Below are positions 54,684 through 64,000 of a stretch of DNA of 64,000 bases, in pieces. The stretch covers positions 19,131 through 83,130 of the forward strand of contig JANYLM010000104.1 in assembly GCA_025357835.1 (NCBI GenBank), in the 5' to 3' direction. This DNA comes from Gammaproteobacteria bacterium (GTDB taxonomy: Bacteria > Pseudomonadota > Gammaproteobacteria > Steroidobacterales > Steroidobacteraceae). The position numbers and the translations under genes were made by a program. The number at the start of each line of letters is the position of its first letter. Position 1 is the first letter of the stretch. The notes under the pieces are model-generated. The model was not told where the DNA came from and searched no databases. It saw nothing but the letters and a program-made list of their open reading frames with translations.

Positions 54684-56525
54684 GTGAAAATGCAAATGTT
54701 CCTGCGAAATATTCTGCTGTGCGCAGTGACGGTCGGAGCCGTGCTGCCTAAGTCGAGCATTGCGGACGCGCCGGCAGCGATGGTCAAAGTCTCGTCGGGT
54801 GCCATTGTAGGAATCCTGACCAATGCCGCAAAGCGACCGATCGGCGGCGCGACAGTCACGGCAATCAGATCGTATGGCGGTGCCATTCGCGCGACCATAT
54901 CAGGCGGCGATGGCATGTATTCATTCGCGGACCTCGCGCCCGGGGTCTGGTCCCTCAGCGTGCAGGTGGACGGCCTTCCGGAAGTGTCGGCGCCTCCGCT
55001 GCAAGTCATTGCCAGCCGAGCGACTCGCTACGACCTGTTGACGAATGCTCCGGGCGCCCAACCGACGCAGACGCCCGCGCAAGCAATACCCGAGGCGCTG
55101 CAGTCGCCTGACCCGGTTACGGTCAACGATACCGTCACCCCATGGGCCGACGTGGGCTATATCGGTTGGATGAACGGCAACACGCGCGAAAACTCAGCGA
55201 TATTCGACACCAAGTTCTTCACGCCGGAAGTCCGGTTCGACATGAACTATTTGCAATCCTCCAACCTTCCGAAGGACCACACCATCGGCGGGTCCACCGA
55301 GGAATTCCGTTCCGGCGAATTCCAGATCGAGCAAGTCAGCTTTGGCGGTGACTTTCATTGGCACAATGTAAAGGCGCGCTTCCTATCGATGTATGGACTC
55401 TTTGCCGTTACGACGCCGCGCAACGATGCCAGCGGGGCCGTCGGCCAGTGGGATCTGCAAGGCGCCTACAAATACTTTTCTGAAGCCAACGCTGGCTATC
55501 ACTGGGACTACAAGCATGGTCTCAATGTCGACTTGGGTGTTTTCGTTTCTTACATCGGCCTATTCAGCTACTACAATTTTGACAACTGGACCTACCAGCC
55601 CTCGTTCGTATCATCCAATACTCCGTGGTTCTTCAATGGATTGCGAATCCAATTCTGGCCGACCCAGCATCTTAAGATCGAGCCCTGGATCGTCAACGGT
55701 TGGCAGTCCTACGCGAAGTTCAACACTCATCCCGGATTCGGCGGACAGATCCTCTGGATCCCGAACGACTCGCTGAAGCTGGTCTTCAACACTTATTCAC
55801 TCGGACAGGACAATCTGGCGGGCGGAAGCGGGCAGCCCGCCAACGGCGGGAATCCCAATGCCACCATTGGTCTTCCCAACCCCAACGCGCCGTACGTGAA
55901 CTACGCCAAGGTTCAGCGCATTCACGAGGACGACAGCATCCTGGTGAAATACTACGACAGCCACGGGCAAAGCGGCCATGGCATCTCCAGAATGGCGTTC
56001 TCCTACACATTGGATATCGGTTGCGAGTACGGCGGCGGCGTGAGTTGCATCAAGGGACCAAACAAGGAGAGCTTCTTGGGCATGATGTTCTACGATCGCA
56101 CGTGGTTCGATAACAATATCTACGCCGTGACTATCGGTGGCGGCTTCATGAACAATCCGGGTCGCTACCTGGCACTGGTCCCGCCGATCAATGGAGCAAC
56201 CGCCGCCAGCGGCACGCCTTATTTCACTCAGAATCCCGGCCAGAAACTCTATCAATGGGACGCTCAGCTTAATTTTCAGTACATGCCAACGGACTGGATC
56301 ACTTGGTGGACTGAAGCAACGTTCCGACACTCGGATGTCCCCTATTGGACGGGATCGGGCGGAATTACGCCTCCCACGGGCAATACCGGCTCACCCTCGA
56401 GCTTCAACTGCAATAACGGCACCGTGGCAGGCGCCGACAGCTGCGCCGGCGAAGGCGGCATTTGGAACCCGGACCTGCGTACGCGTGAAATAGTCTTCGG
56501 TGCCGGCGTCATGGTCAAATTCTAG
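54684..56525 (+). CDS. Outer membrane beta-barrel protein with N-terminal carboxypeptidase-regulatory-like domain
   Basis: Signal peptide; GAIVGILTNAAKRPIGGATVTAI... domain; aromatic-rich barrel ending in VKF. Confidence 0.7.
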   Translation: MKMQMFLRNILLCAVTVGAVLPKSSIADAPAAMVKVSSGAIVGILTNAAKRPIGGATVTAIRSYGGAIRATISGGDGMYSFADLAPGVWSLSVQVDGLPEVSAPPLQVIASRATRYDLLTNAPGAQPTQTPAQAIPEALQSPDPVTVNDTVTPWADVGYIGWMNGNTRENSAIFDTKFFTPEVRFDMNYLQSSNLPKDHTIGGSTEEFRSGEFQIEQVSFGGDFHWHNVKARFLSMYGLFAVTTPRNDASGAVGQWDLQGAYKYFSEANAGYHWDYKHGLNVDLGVFVSYIGLFSYYNFDNWTYQPSFVSSNTPWFFNGLRIQFWPTQHLKIEPWIVNGWQSYAKFNTHPGFGGQILWIPNDSLKLVFNTYSLGQDNLAGGSGQPANGGNPNATIGLPNPNAPYVNYAKVQRIHEDDSILVKYYDSHGQSGHGISRMAFSYTLDIGCEYGGGVSCIKGPNKESFLGMMFYDRTWFDNNIYAVTIGGGFMNNPGRYLALVPPINGATAASGTPYFTQNPGQKLYQWDAQLNFQYMPTDWITWWTEATFRHSDVPYWTGSGGITPPTGNTGSPSSFNCNNGTVAGADSCAGEGGIWNPDLRTREIVFGAGVMVKF

Positions 56526-56532
56526 GCGAGCC

Positions 56533-56823
56533 GTGAGCAACAAAGCCACGGCGTGCATCGGTTGCGGCGCTCCTCTGACCATATCGTCGGGCGCTGATGT
56601 CGTTCCAAATCGTTCAAACGCGCCGCCGCCGACGCGCGAGTAGATCAAGCGGCGCGCATTGGCATCCTTTGCGACGCTGGTGCTGGGAGGGGTCTGGGCC
56701 GGCATTTTAGGCCACCTGCCCGGCAGAAACCGGCTTGCTTCGTTTGGGGCGGCACTGCTGGTTATCGGTGAATTGTGCTGGTTGATGGTGACGCTTGTTC
56801 ACGCGATATCGTTTCGGCGGTAG
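56533..56823 (+). pseudogene. Zinc-ribbon / two-TM protein interrupted by an in-frame TAG (56641-56643)
   Basis: VSNKATACIGCGAPLTISS...PPPTRE*IKRRALASFATLVLGGVWAGILG...LLVIGELCWLMVTLVHAISFRR*; one frame across the stop. Confidence 0.5.
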
Positions 56824-57194
56824 CTCGACGACCGTTTAGTCTCGGTCGCAAACGCCAGTAGCGGAGAATCGGCTAAGGCATTGGGCTAGCCCGCCGCCGA
56901 CGCCTAAAATTTGAAGCGCTGTCCGGACGTGGAGCAGCCAGGCGAGACCGACTGTACTGATCAATGTCGAGGCACGGAGCTTGTTACATGTGACGCAACA
57001 GGTGCTGCGTCGCACGCAACAAAATCCAACTTTCCGTATCCTTTGTGCGTTGCGGCGCCGCTACAGACAACTCTCAATCCGCGCGCTGCGTCGGCACATC
57101 ACATTGGTGACCACGCACCAAGTTTGCTCGTAAGTGCAAATGTAACGCAATCGATTAACGCCGTAAGCGGCTAATCCACCTCACATCATGCCTG

Positions 57195-57213
57195 CTGGCA
57201 CAGCGCGTGCTTT
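57195..57213 (+). promoter_or_regulatory. Sigma-54-type promoter upstream of glnK
   Basis: CTGGCACAGCGCGTGCTTT: -24 GG and -12 GC separated by 10 nt. Confidence 0.65.
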
Positions 57214-57222
57214 ATGTCCTAG

Positions 57223-57621
<399 letters not shown>

Positions 57622-57642
57622 ATCTTAAGGGGATTAGCACTG

Positions 57643-58995
57643 ATGAATAACTTGTCTAGATTAGTTCTTTTCGGGCTGTTGGCGATGGGGGCTTCGACAG
57701 CATGGGCCGACACGCCGGCACCGGCGGCGGAAGCTGCTACCCCAGCGCCGGCTCCGACTGAGCCTCAGTTAGTAGGTACCGACAAAATAAATTCGGGCGA
57801 TACGGCATGGATGCTGACGTCGACTGCGTTGGTCTTGATGATGACGATACCGGGTCTCGCGCTCTTTTACGGCGGCATGGTGCGCAAGAAGAACGTACTG
57901 GCGACTCTGATGCAAAGTTTCGCGATTACCTGCGTCGTCACGATATTGTGGTGGCTCGTCGGCTATTCCTGGGCCTTCACGCCAGGGAGCGCATACCTCG
58001 GAGGGTCGAGTCGATTCTTGTTCAACGGCATGGTGTACATGCATGACGCGAATAAGCTGATGGTATCGCACCTCGGACTGACGGTTCCTGAGTCGGTCTA
58101 TGCGATGTTCCAGCTGACATTTGCGATCATCACGCCGGCGTTGATTGCCGGTGCGTTCGCCGATCGCATGAAGCTCTCGGCGATGCTGGTATTCATCTCG
58201 GTATGGTCGCTCGTGGTGTACGCACCTGTTGCACACTGGGTGTGGGAACCGTCAGGCTGGCTCGCCGTCAAGGGCGTCCTCGACTTCGCGGGCGGCACGG
58301 TAGTGCACATCAACGCCGGAATTGCGGGTCTCGCCAGCTGTTTGGTACTCGGCAAGCGCATTGGCTACGGCAAAGAATCCATGCCGCCGCATAATTTGAC
58401 GCTGACCCTGATCGGCGCTTCGCTGTTATGGGTGGGTTGGTTCGGATTCAACGCGGGTTCTGCGGTTGCAGCGGACGGCCGCGCGGGTATGGCCTTTATG
58501 GCGACGCAAATCGCAACGGCGGCCGCCGCGTTAGGTTGGATGTTTGCCGAATGGATCGCAAAGGGCAAACCCAGCGTTTTAGGTATCGCCTCAGGTGCGG
58601 TCGCTGGACTCGTTGCCATTACACCCGCGTCTGGATTCGTAGGGCCAAGAGCTTCGGTTGTCATCGGCGTAGTGGCCGGCGTAGTCTGCTTCCTCGCCGC
58701 TACTGCACTGAAGAGTGCGCTGGGATATGACGACTCGCTGGACGCATTCGGCGTGCACTGTATCGGCGGTATCATCGGCGCTTTGCTGACCGGCGTCTTC
58801 GCAAGCAAGGAAATTGGCGGCGTAGAAGGTTCGGTGATCACGCAGCTCTGGGGCGTGGGTACGACCTTGATCTACGGTTTCGTCATGAGCTTCATCATTC
58901 TGAAAGTCATCGATATGACGATGGGATTGCGCGTGACCGAAGAGCAAGAACGGGAAGGCCTCGATATCTCGCTGCACGGCGAGAAGATCGAATAG
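57643..58995 (+). CDS. amtB: Ammonium transporter
   Basis: 450 aa; ALFYGGMVRKKNVL, DFAGGTVVHINAG, ammonium transporter signatures. Confidence 0.96.
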   Translation: MNNLSRLVLFGLLAMGASTAWADTPAPAAEAATPAPAPTEPQLVGTDKINSGDTAWMLTSTALVLMMTIPGLALFYGGMVRKKNVLATLMQSFAITCVVTILWWLVGYSWAFTPGSAYLGGSSRFLFNGMVYMHDANKLMVSHLGLTVPESVYAMFQLTFAIITPALIAGAFADRMKLSAMLVFISVWSLVVYAPVAHWVWEPSGWLAVKGVLDFAGGTVVHINAGIAGLASCLVLGKRIGYGKESMPPHNLTLTLIGASLLWVGWFGFNAGSAVAADGRAGMAFMATQIATAAAALGWMFAEWIAKGKPSVLGIASGAVAGLVAITPASGFVGPRASVVIGVVAGVVCFLAATALKSALGYDDSLDAFGVHCIGGIIGALLTGVFASKEIGGVEGSVITQLWGVGTTLIYGFVMSFIILKVIDMTMGLRVTEEQEREGLDISLHGEKIE

Positions 58996-59128
58996 GGACC
59001 TCGAGTGTCTGAGCTTCCCGGCGGCGCACGGGCACCCCCGGGAAGCTGCCATCTCACGAACCGGCGAGATTGACGACGAGTGCGGATCGCCACGCGCCAG
59101 GTACGTCCCACAAATAAATTCTTCAGGG

Positions 59129-60349
59129 ATGGATTGTCTAATGAACAAGCAAGTAGCTGCCGTAACTATAGCCGTCCTATTTATGGGATCGGTATGGAGT
59201 GGAGCGACATTCGCGGATGAGCCGGCAAAACCGGCCGAGCCCGCCGCGCCGACGCCGCCAACTCTATTTCCAGCCTTTTCCGGCTCGCTCACTGCCAATT
59301 CGAAACCGACGAGTTTCGATGCAGGCCCTCTCGGCAACGTATTTGTCACCGGCATCGTCAGCGGCTTTGCACAGGCACAAAACAACGTTGCTCCCGGAGA
59401 CCTTACTTCGCAAGGGGACGTGAGCAACGCCCAGATCTTTATAAACAAGCCCACGGGTTTGGTACAATTCTTTGCACAGGCCGGCGCATATTCGGTGCCG
59501 GATATCGGAACACCGTATCTCAAGGCAAGCAACGCAACGGACGCGTTTTACGGCCCATTATCTCAATGGTTCGTGAAACTAGCACCCAACGACAGTTTTT
59601 CGATTGAAGTTGGTAAGCTGCCCACGCTCATTGGAGCCGAGTACACATTTTCATTCGAAAATCTGAACATTGAACGCGGTCTCCTCTGGAACCAGGAAAA
59701 CGCAGTGAATCGTGGTGTTCAAGTAAATTACACCAAGGGGCCGCTCGCTCTATCGGCGTCATGGAACGACGGCATGTACTCGCGCAAGTACACGTGGGCG
59801 TGGCTTTCGGCAACCTATACGTTCGACCCCGCCAACATTCTCGCGGTAATTGCCGGTGGCGCCACGCGGCATACCAGCGTATCGACCTTGGTTACACCGC
59901 TGTATCTGAACAATGAGCAGCTCTACAACGTAATCTATACGCACACCTCGGGGCAATGGACATTCCAGCCGTACTTGCAATATACCTCCGTCCCGACAAT
60001 CCCTGCGATCGGTGCGCTACAAGCGGCGGGGACGTATGGCGCGGCGCTGTTGGTGAACTACGCGGTCGACCCGAAATCTCAACTTACTGGCTTCAGCGCA
60101 CCGATTCGCGTGGAGTACATCAAGTCCACGGGTAGCGCCGCAAATGGCGCACCCAATCTGATTTACGGTCCGGGAAGTAAGGCGTGGTCGATAACGCTGA
60201 CGCCTACTTATCAGTACAACGCGTTTTTCGCGCGTGCTGAACTGTCATACGTTGCGACCCAGGACACGACACCGGGATTGATCTTCGGCCCAAGCGGCAC
60301 CGATAAATCCCAAGCTCGCTTTTTGCTCGAATCCGGCATCATATTCTGA
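59129..60349 (+). CDS. Outer membrane porin-like beta-barrel protein
   Basis: Signal peptide, repeated amphipathic strands, C-terminal FLLESGIIF. Confidence 0.75.
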   Translation: MDCLMNKQVAAVTIAVLFMGSVWSGATFADEPAKPAEPAAPTPPTLFPAFSGSLTANSKPTSFDAGPLGNVFVTGIVSGFAQAQNNVAPGDLTSQGDVSNAQIFINKPTGLVQFFAQAGAYSVPDIGTPYLKASNATDAFYGPLSQWFVKLAPNDSFSIEVGKLPTLIGAEYTFSFENLNIERGLLWNQENAVNRGVQVNYTKGPLALSASWNDGMYSRKYTWAWLSATYTFDPANILAVIAGGATRHTSVSTLVTPLYLNNEQLYNVIYTHTSGQWTFQPYLQYTSVPTIPAIGALQAAGTYGAALLVNYAVDPKSQLTGFSAPIRVEYIKSTGSAANGAPNLIYGPGSKAWSITLTPTYQYNAFFARAELSYVATQDTTPGLIFGPSGTDKSQARFLLESGIIF

Positions 60350-60478
60350 AGATACCGTCCCGCGTCTTCACCGACGACCTGATCGGCGCTTATCGAATGA
60401 AGATGAAGCAAGTGAACCGCCTGCGGAACGCGTCGCACTTCAGCACGGCTGACTACCCTCCTCCGAAATCCGCTTTCT

Positions 60479-60498
60479 CACTGTGATGGATCACAGTG
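60479..60498. promoter_or_regulatory. Perfect 20-bp palindrome CACTGTGAT-GG-ATCACAGTG
   Basis: 9-bp arms, 2-nt centre; 33 nt upstream of the response-regulator ATG. Confidence 0.85.
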
Positions 60499-60531
60499 GA
60501 CGTTCGGGTTGAGCGCAGGGATCATAAGCCG

Positions 60532-61128
60532 ATGCGTAAGAAAATCCTGTGCATAGAAGATGACCTCGAAACCGCATCGCTCATCGCCGAGGAATTCGAG
60601 GAGCGCGGCTATGATATAGCCGTGGCTCACGACGGTCAGTCCGGATTCTCGGCCGTGCTCAAACTGGAGCCCGATATCGTGCTCTGCGATGTCAGCATGC
60701 CGATCATGAGCGGCTTTGAGTTGCTCGATCGCCTCACCGAGCTCACGCCGCGCTTCGCCTCCATGCCCTTCATCTTCCTAACCGCACTGGGGGATAGAGA
60801 CCATCAACTCAAGGGACGCCGCCTTGGCGCGGATGACTACGTCGTCAAGCCGATCGATTTCGAGATCCTCGATACCATCATTGCCGGGCGCCTGGCCAAA
60901 GTGGCACGAACCGAGACCTGGTCGCGGCAAATCGCCCTCGGAGACCGCGAGATCGAGTGCCTGACCTGGGCCGCCCGCGGCAAGACCTCGACCGAAATCG
61001 CGCAGATCGTCGGTACCAGCAAGCGCAATGTCGACTTCCACATCGAAACGGCTTGCCGCAAGCTCAATGTGGCCACGCGCGTCCAAGCGGCAGTCAAGGC
61101 GGTCTCCGGCCGGTTGATAGATCCTTGA
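60532..61128 (+). CDS. Response regulator, REC + LuxR-type HTH
   Basis: MRKKILCIEDDLETASLIAEEF; DIVLCDVSMPIMSG; C-terminal LuxR HTH. Confidence 0.92.
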   Translation: MRKKILCIEDDLETASLIAEEFEERGYDIAVAHDGQSGFSAVLKLEPDIVLCDVSMPIMSGFELLDRLTELTPRFASMPFIFLTALGDRDHQLKGRRLGADDYVVKPIDFEILDTIIAGRLAKVARTETWSRQIALGDREIECLTWAARGKTSTEIAQIVGTSKRNVDFHIETACRKLNVATRVQAAVKAVSGRLIDP

Positions 61129-62690
61129 GCAGACCGCGCTCTATTCGCATCTTGCTTTCCGCCGCGTCGCTGCTGTTTCTTTTGCTGATGATCGGGCTCG
61201 GGATATTCAGCATGCAGCGTCTCAGCGACGTCAATCGAGTATCGGACGAGATCCGCAATCAATGGCTGCAAGATATCCGCCTGATCGGCGATCTGAACAA
61301 TTACATGTCCGATTACCGCACGGGCGAGGGCACACATCTGCTCTCCAGCACGGCATTGGAGCTGGCCGCGAGTGAAAGGGAGATCGCGCAATTGGATGCG
61401 CGGGTGGTTCGTGCGCAGCGTTCGTACGAGGCGCTGCCGCACGAAAGTTCAGAGCGGCGGCTTTACGATGAATTCGCGCGCGCCTGGGAGCAGTACAAAG
61501 TCATTGCCGGTCAGGTACTTACCTTGTCGCATTCAGGGGCAAAGTCCGACGCCGTCGCCATGTATATGACCACCTCGCGCCGCGCCTTTGATATGGCAAG
61601 CGACACATTGGAGCGCCTGACCAATCAGACCGTCGCGAAGGCGCGCGAGGCCAGTGCGCGCGCCGCCGGTGCCTACTTACAGGACAGCCGCCTCATTGTG
61701 GCCGCGATGATGGTGGCGACCTGCCTGGTGCTCGCAACCATCATCTACATCACGCGATCGGTATCGCGTCCCATGCTTAGGTTGGCCCGGGGTATGCACG
61801 CTCTGGCGGCCCACGACACGGATATCAGCATTCCCGGCATGCGGCGCGACGATGAGATTGGCGAGATGGCGCGGTCGGTCGCAGTATTTCGCGACAATGC
61901 GATCGCTCTGGCCAAAAGTCAAAGCCGGTTGATCGAACAGACCGCTGCGCTCGAGGAAACCCTGGAGAACGAACGCCGCGTGACCGCCGAGCAACGCAAC
62001 TTCGTCACTATGACCTCGCACGAGTTTCGTACTCCGTTGACCGTCATTGACGCTCAGGCGCAGCGGCTGATCAAGCTCAAGGATAGGCTTGCGCCAAGCG
62101 ACTTGCTCGAGCGCGCCATGCGGATTCGCAGTGCCGTGGCGCGCCTGACCGGCATCATGGACAGCCTGCTTGGCGATTCGCGGCTGCTCGATGGGCGAGC
62201 GGTCTACCATCCCAGCGAATTCGATCCAGCTGCGCTGCTGCGCGAAGTGTGTCAATTGCATCGTGAAACTTCGGGCCGCGCGGACATTCGCGAGGATTTC
62301 GGCGAGTTGCCGCCCGTCATGCACGGGGACTCGAAGCTGCTGTTCGCGCTGTTTAGCAATCTGCTGTCGAATGCAATCAAGTATTCCGGGGCGGGTGACC
62401 CGGTCGAAGTCATTGCAAACCGTGAAAATAGCCAAAGCTTGACGGTGCGCGTGCGCGACCACGGTATGGGCATTGCGGAAGGCGATCGTGCTCACTTGTT
62501 CGAGCGCTACTTTCGCGGCGAAAATGCCGTAGGTGTCGCGGGCAGTGGGCTAGGACTTCACTTGGTCGCCATGGTGCTCGAGCTGCATGGGGGCAGGATC
62601 GAGGTCGAGTCCCAGGAGGGTGCCGGCTGCAGCTTTGTCGTGCACCTACCGGCCGCCGCTCCCTATTTGCCGAACGGGGTTTATGCATGA
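61125..62690 (+). CDS. Sensor histidine kinase (HAMP, HisKA, HATPase)
   Basis: MTSHEFRTPLTVIDAQAQRL H-box; GSGLGLHLVAMVLELHGG; TTG start overlapping the regulator stop. Confidence 0.9.
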   Translation: MSRPRSIRILLSAASLLFLLLMIGLGIFSMQRLSDVNRVSDEIRNQWLQDIRLIGDLNNYMSDYRTGEGTHLLSSTALELAASEREIAQLDARVVRAQRSYEALPHESSERRLYDEFARAWEQYKVIAGQVLTLSHSGAKSDAVAMYMTTSRRAFDMASDTLERLTNQTVAKAREASARAAGAYLQDSRLIVAAMMVATCLVLATIIYITRSVSRPMLRLARGMHALAAHDTDISIPGMRRDDEIGEMARSVAVFRDNAIALAKSQSRLIEQTAALEETLENERRVTAEQRNFVTMTSHEFRTPLTVIDAQAQRLIKLKDRLAPSDLLERAMRIRSAVARLTGIMDSLLGDSRLLDGRAVYHPSEFDPAALLREVCQLHRETSGRADIREDFGELPPVMHGDSKLLFALFSNLLSNAIKYSGAGDPVEVIANRENSQSLTVRVRDHGMGIAEGDRAHLFERYFRGENAVGVAGSGLGLHLVAMVLELHGGRIEVESQEGAGCSFVVHLPAAAPYLPNGVYA

Positions 62691-63931
62691 GCGATATGGC
62701 AAGCGGCGCCGGACGGCCGCCGAGCGGGCAGGAGTCGATCAATCGACGCGCATGGTCGCAACAGCGGCAGCTGCGTGTGGCGGGTATCGGGGTGGCCGCG
62801 GTGATACTGCTGGTCCTGGGGATAGGGCTGGGCGGGCGGTTCTTCGGCAAGCACGAAGCACCGGCCACCGCAGCGCCCTCGCCGCCCGGTACTTTTCGCG
62901 CAACGGCGGGGCAGCTGAAGACCTTGGCCGTCGAAACCGTCGGGATCCATGGGTTCGTCAGCGAGGAATTGACCGAGGGCAAAATCGCGATCAACGGTGA
63001 CCGCGCAACGCCACTGTTCTCGCCGTATTCTGGGCGCGTGACTCGAGTCATTGCGGGCCTGGGCGACACCGTTAAGCAGGGGGCGCCGCTCGCAACGCTT
63101 GAAGCCTCGGAATTCGTGCAGGCACAGAATGACCTGAGTGCGGGGGCTGCACAGCTCAAACTCGCGCGCATCAACGAAACCCGCAAGCACGCCTTGTACG
63201 ACGCCAAGGGCGGCAGCCTGCAGGACTGGCAACAGGCACAAGCAGATCTTACCGCCGCAACCGTAGCTTTGAACGCTGTGCGCAATCGGCTGAGGATTCT
63301 GGGTAAGTCGGATGCGGAAATTTCCGCGCTTGAGACGGCCGGAACGATGAATCCGGTGGCCACGCTCAGCGCGCCCATCGCCGGCGTGGTCGTGGATCGT
63401 CAGGTTGGCCCCGGCCAGTACTTGCAGGCCGGCGCGGGCACACCGGTCTTCACCATCGCCGATCCCTCGAGCGTGTGGTTGCTTGCGAATGTACGCGAGG
63501 CCGATTCCGGGCTAGTGCATCTGGGGCAGGCCGTGGAGGTACGCGTGCTCGCCTATCCAAAGCGGGAGTTCAAGGCGCGGGTGACCTATGTGGCGGCAGT
63601 CCTGGACCCCGTCACTCATCGGCTGCCGGTGCGCGCCGAAATCGACAATCGCGATGGGGCCCTCAAACCGGAGATGTTCGCCAACTTCCGGATTCTCACC
63701 GGCGATGCCACGCAGTCGCCAGCGGTGCCGGAAGCGGCCGTCGTTTACGAGGGCGATGCGGCCCATGTGTGGGTGGTGGCAGGCAACGGCCTGCTGGCCT
63801 ACCGCGCTGTCCGCATTGGCCGTAGCAATGATGGCCTGGTCGAAGTGCTCGACGGTTTGAAGCCGGGCGAGCGCATTGTCACAAAGGGCGGCCTGTTCAT
63901 CGATCAAGTGGCAGTGCCCGCGGCCTCATGA
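62687..63931 (+). CDS. RND efflux periplasmic adaptor (HlyD/CzcB-like)
   Basis: N-terminal TM, barrel-sandwich lipoyl motif LSAPIAGVVVDRQVGPGQYLQAG. Confidence 0.9.
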   Translation: MSDMASGAGRPPSGQESINRRAWSQQRQLRVAGIGVAAVILLVLGIGLGGRFFGKHEAPATAAPSPPGTFRATAGQLKTLAVETVGIHGFVSEELTEGKIAINGDRATPLFSPYSGRVTRVIAGLGDTVKQGAPLATLEASEFVQAQNDLSAGAAQLKLARINETRKHALYDAKGGSLQDWQQAQADLTAATVALNAVRNRLRILGKSDAEISALETAGTMNPVATLSAPIAGVVVDRQVGPGQYLQAGAGTPVFTIADPSSVWLLANVREADSGLVHLGQAVEVRVLAYPKREFKARVTYVAAVLDPVTHRLPVRAEIDNRDGALKPEMFANFRILTGDATQSPAVPEAAVVYEGDAAHVWVVAGNGLLAYRAVRIGRSNDGLVEVLDGLKPGERIVTKGGLFIDQVAVPAAS

Positions 63932-64000
63932 ACGCCGTCGTAACCTTCGCACTGCGTCAGCGCGTGCTGATGGTAGTGATGCTGCTGATGGTGCTGGGCG
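63928..64000 (+). CDS. RND efflux permease (CzcA-like), truncated by window end
   Basis: MNAVVTFALRQRVLMVVMLLMVLG...; ATGA overlap with adaptor gene. Confidence 0.7.
   Translation, partial: MNAVVTFALRQRVLMVVMLLMVLG

Noticed and set aside
60479-60498. Canonical CRP site
   Set aside because: Half-site spacing is 4 nt, not 6; kept only as an unassigned palindrome
60957-61124. N-terminal extension of the histidine kinase ORF
   Set aside because: Out-of-frame overlap with the response regulator; Arg/Gln-rich; TTG at 61125 overlapping the regulator stop is a better start
62410-63378. 322-aa minus-strand ORF opposite the kinase/adaptor genes
   Set aside because: Antisense to two well-supported genes; Ser/Arg/Pro-rich shadow translation

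Overview
GC-rich proteobacterial (probably gammaproteobacterial) chromosome segment around the replication origin. Core block: gyrB-recF-dnaN-dnaA (minus strand), a DnaA box in the dnaA-dnaN gap, rpmH-rnpA-yidD-yidC-mnmE, then mnmG ... rsmG-parA-parB and the complete atpIBEFHAGDC operon followed by glmU. Accessory blocks: (i) about 2.4 kb of small minus-strand ORFs (3951-6373) separated by attC-like imperfect inverted repeats, with no integrase in the window: a candidate CALIN / cassette array; (ii) a Co-type nitrile hydratase operon starting 30 nt after gyrB, whose alpha subunit has a Tat-like leader and a His-rich segment; (iii) a probable catabolic locus (46.6-54.4 kb: Rieske oxygenase, IclR, LuxR, VOC, SDR, TonB receptor, cupin) with a large nested dyad in its divergent promoter region; (iv) glnK-amtB-porin with a sigma-54-like promoter; (v) a two-component system with a 20-bp palindrome upstream, followed by an RND efflux operon cut by the window end. 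All calls come from reading the sequence and the supplied ORF translations; no database search was run.
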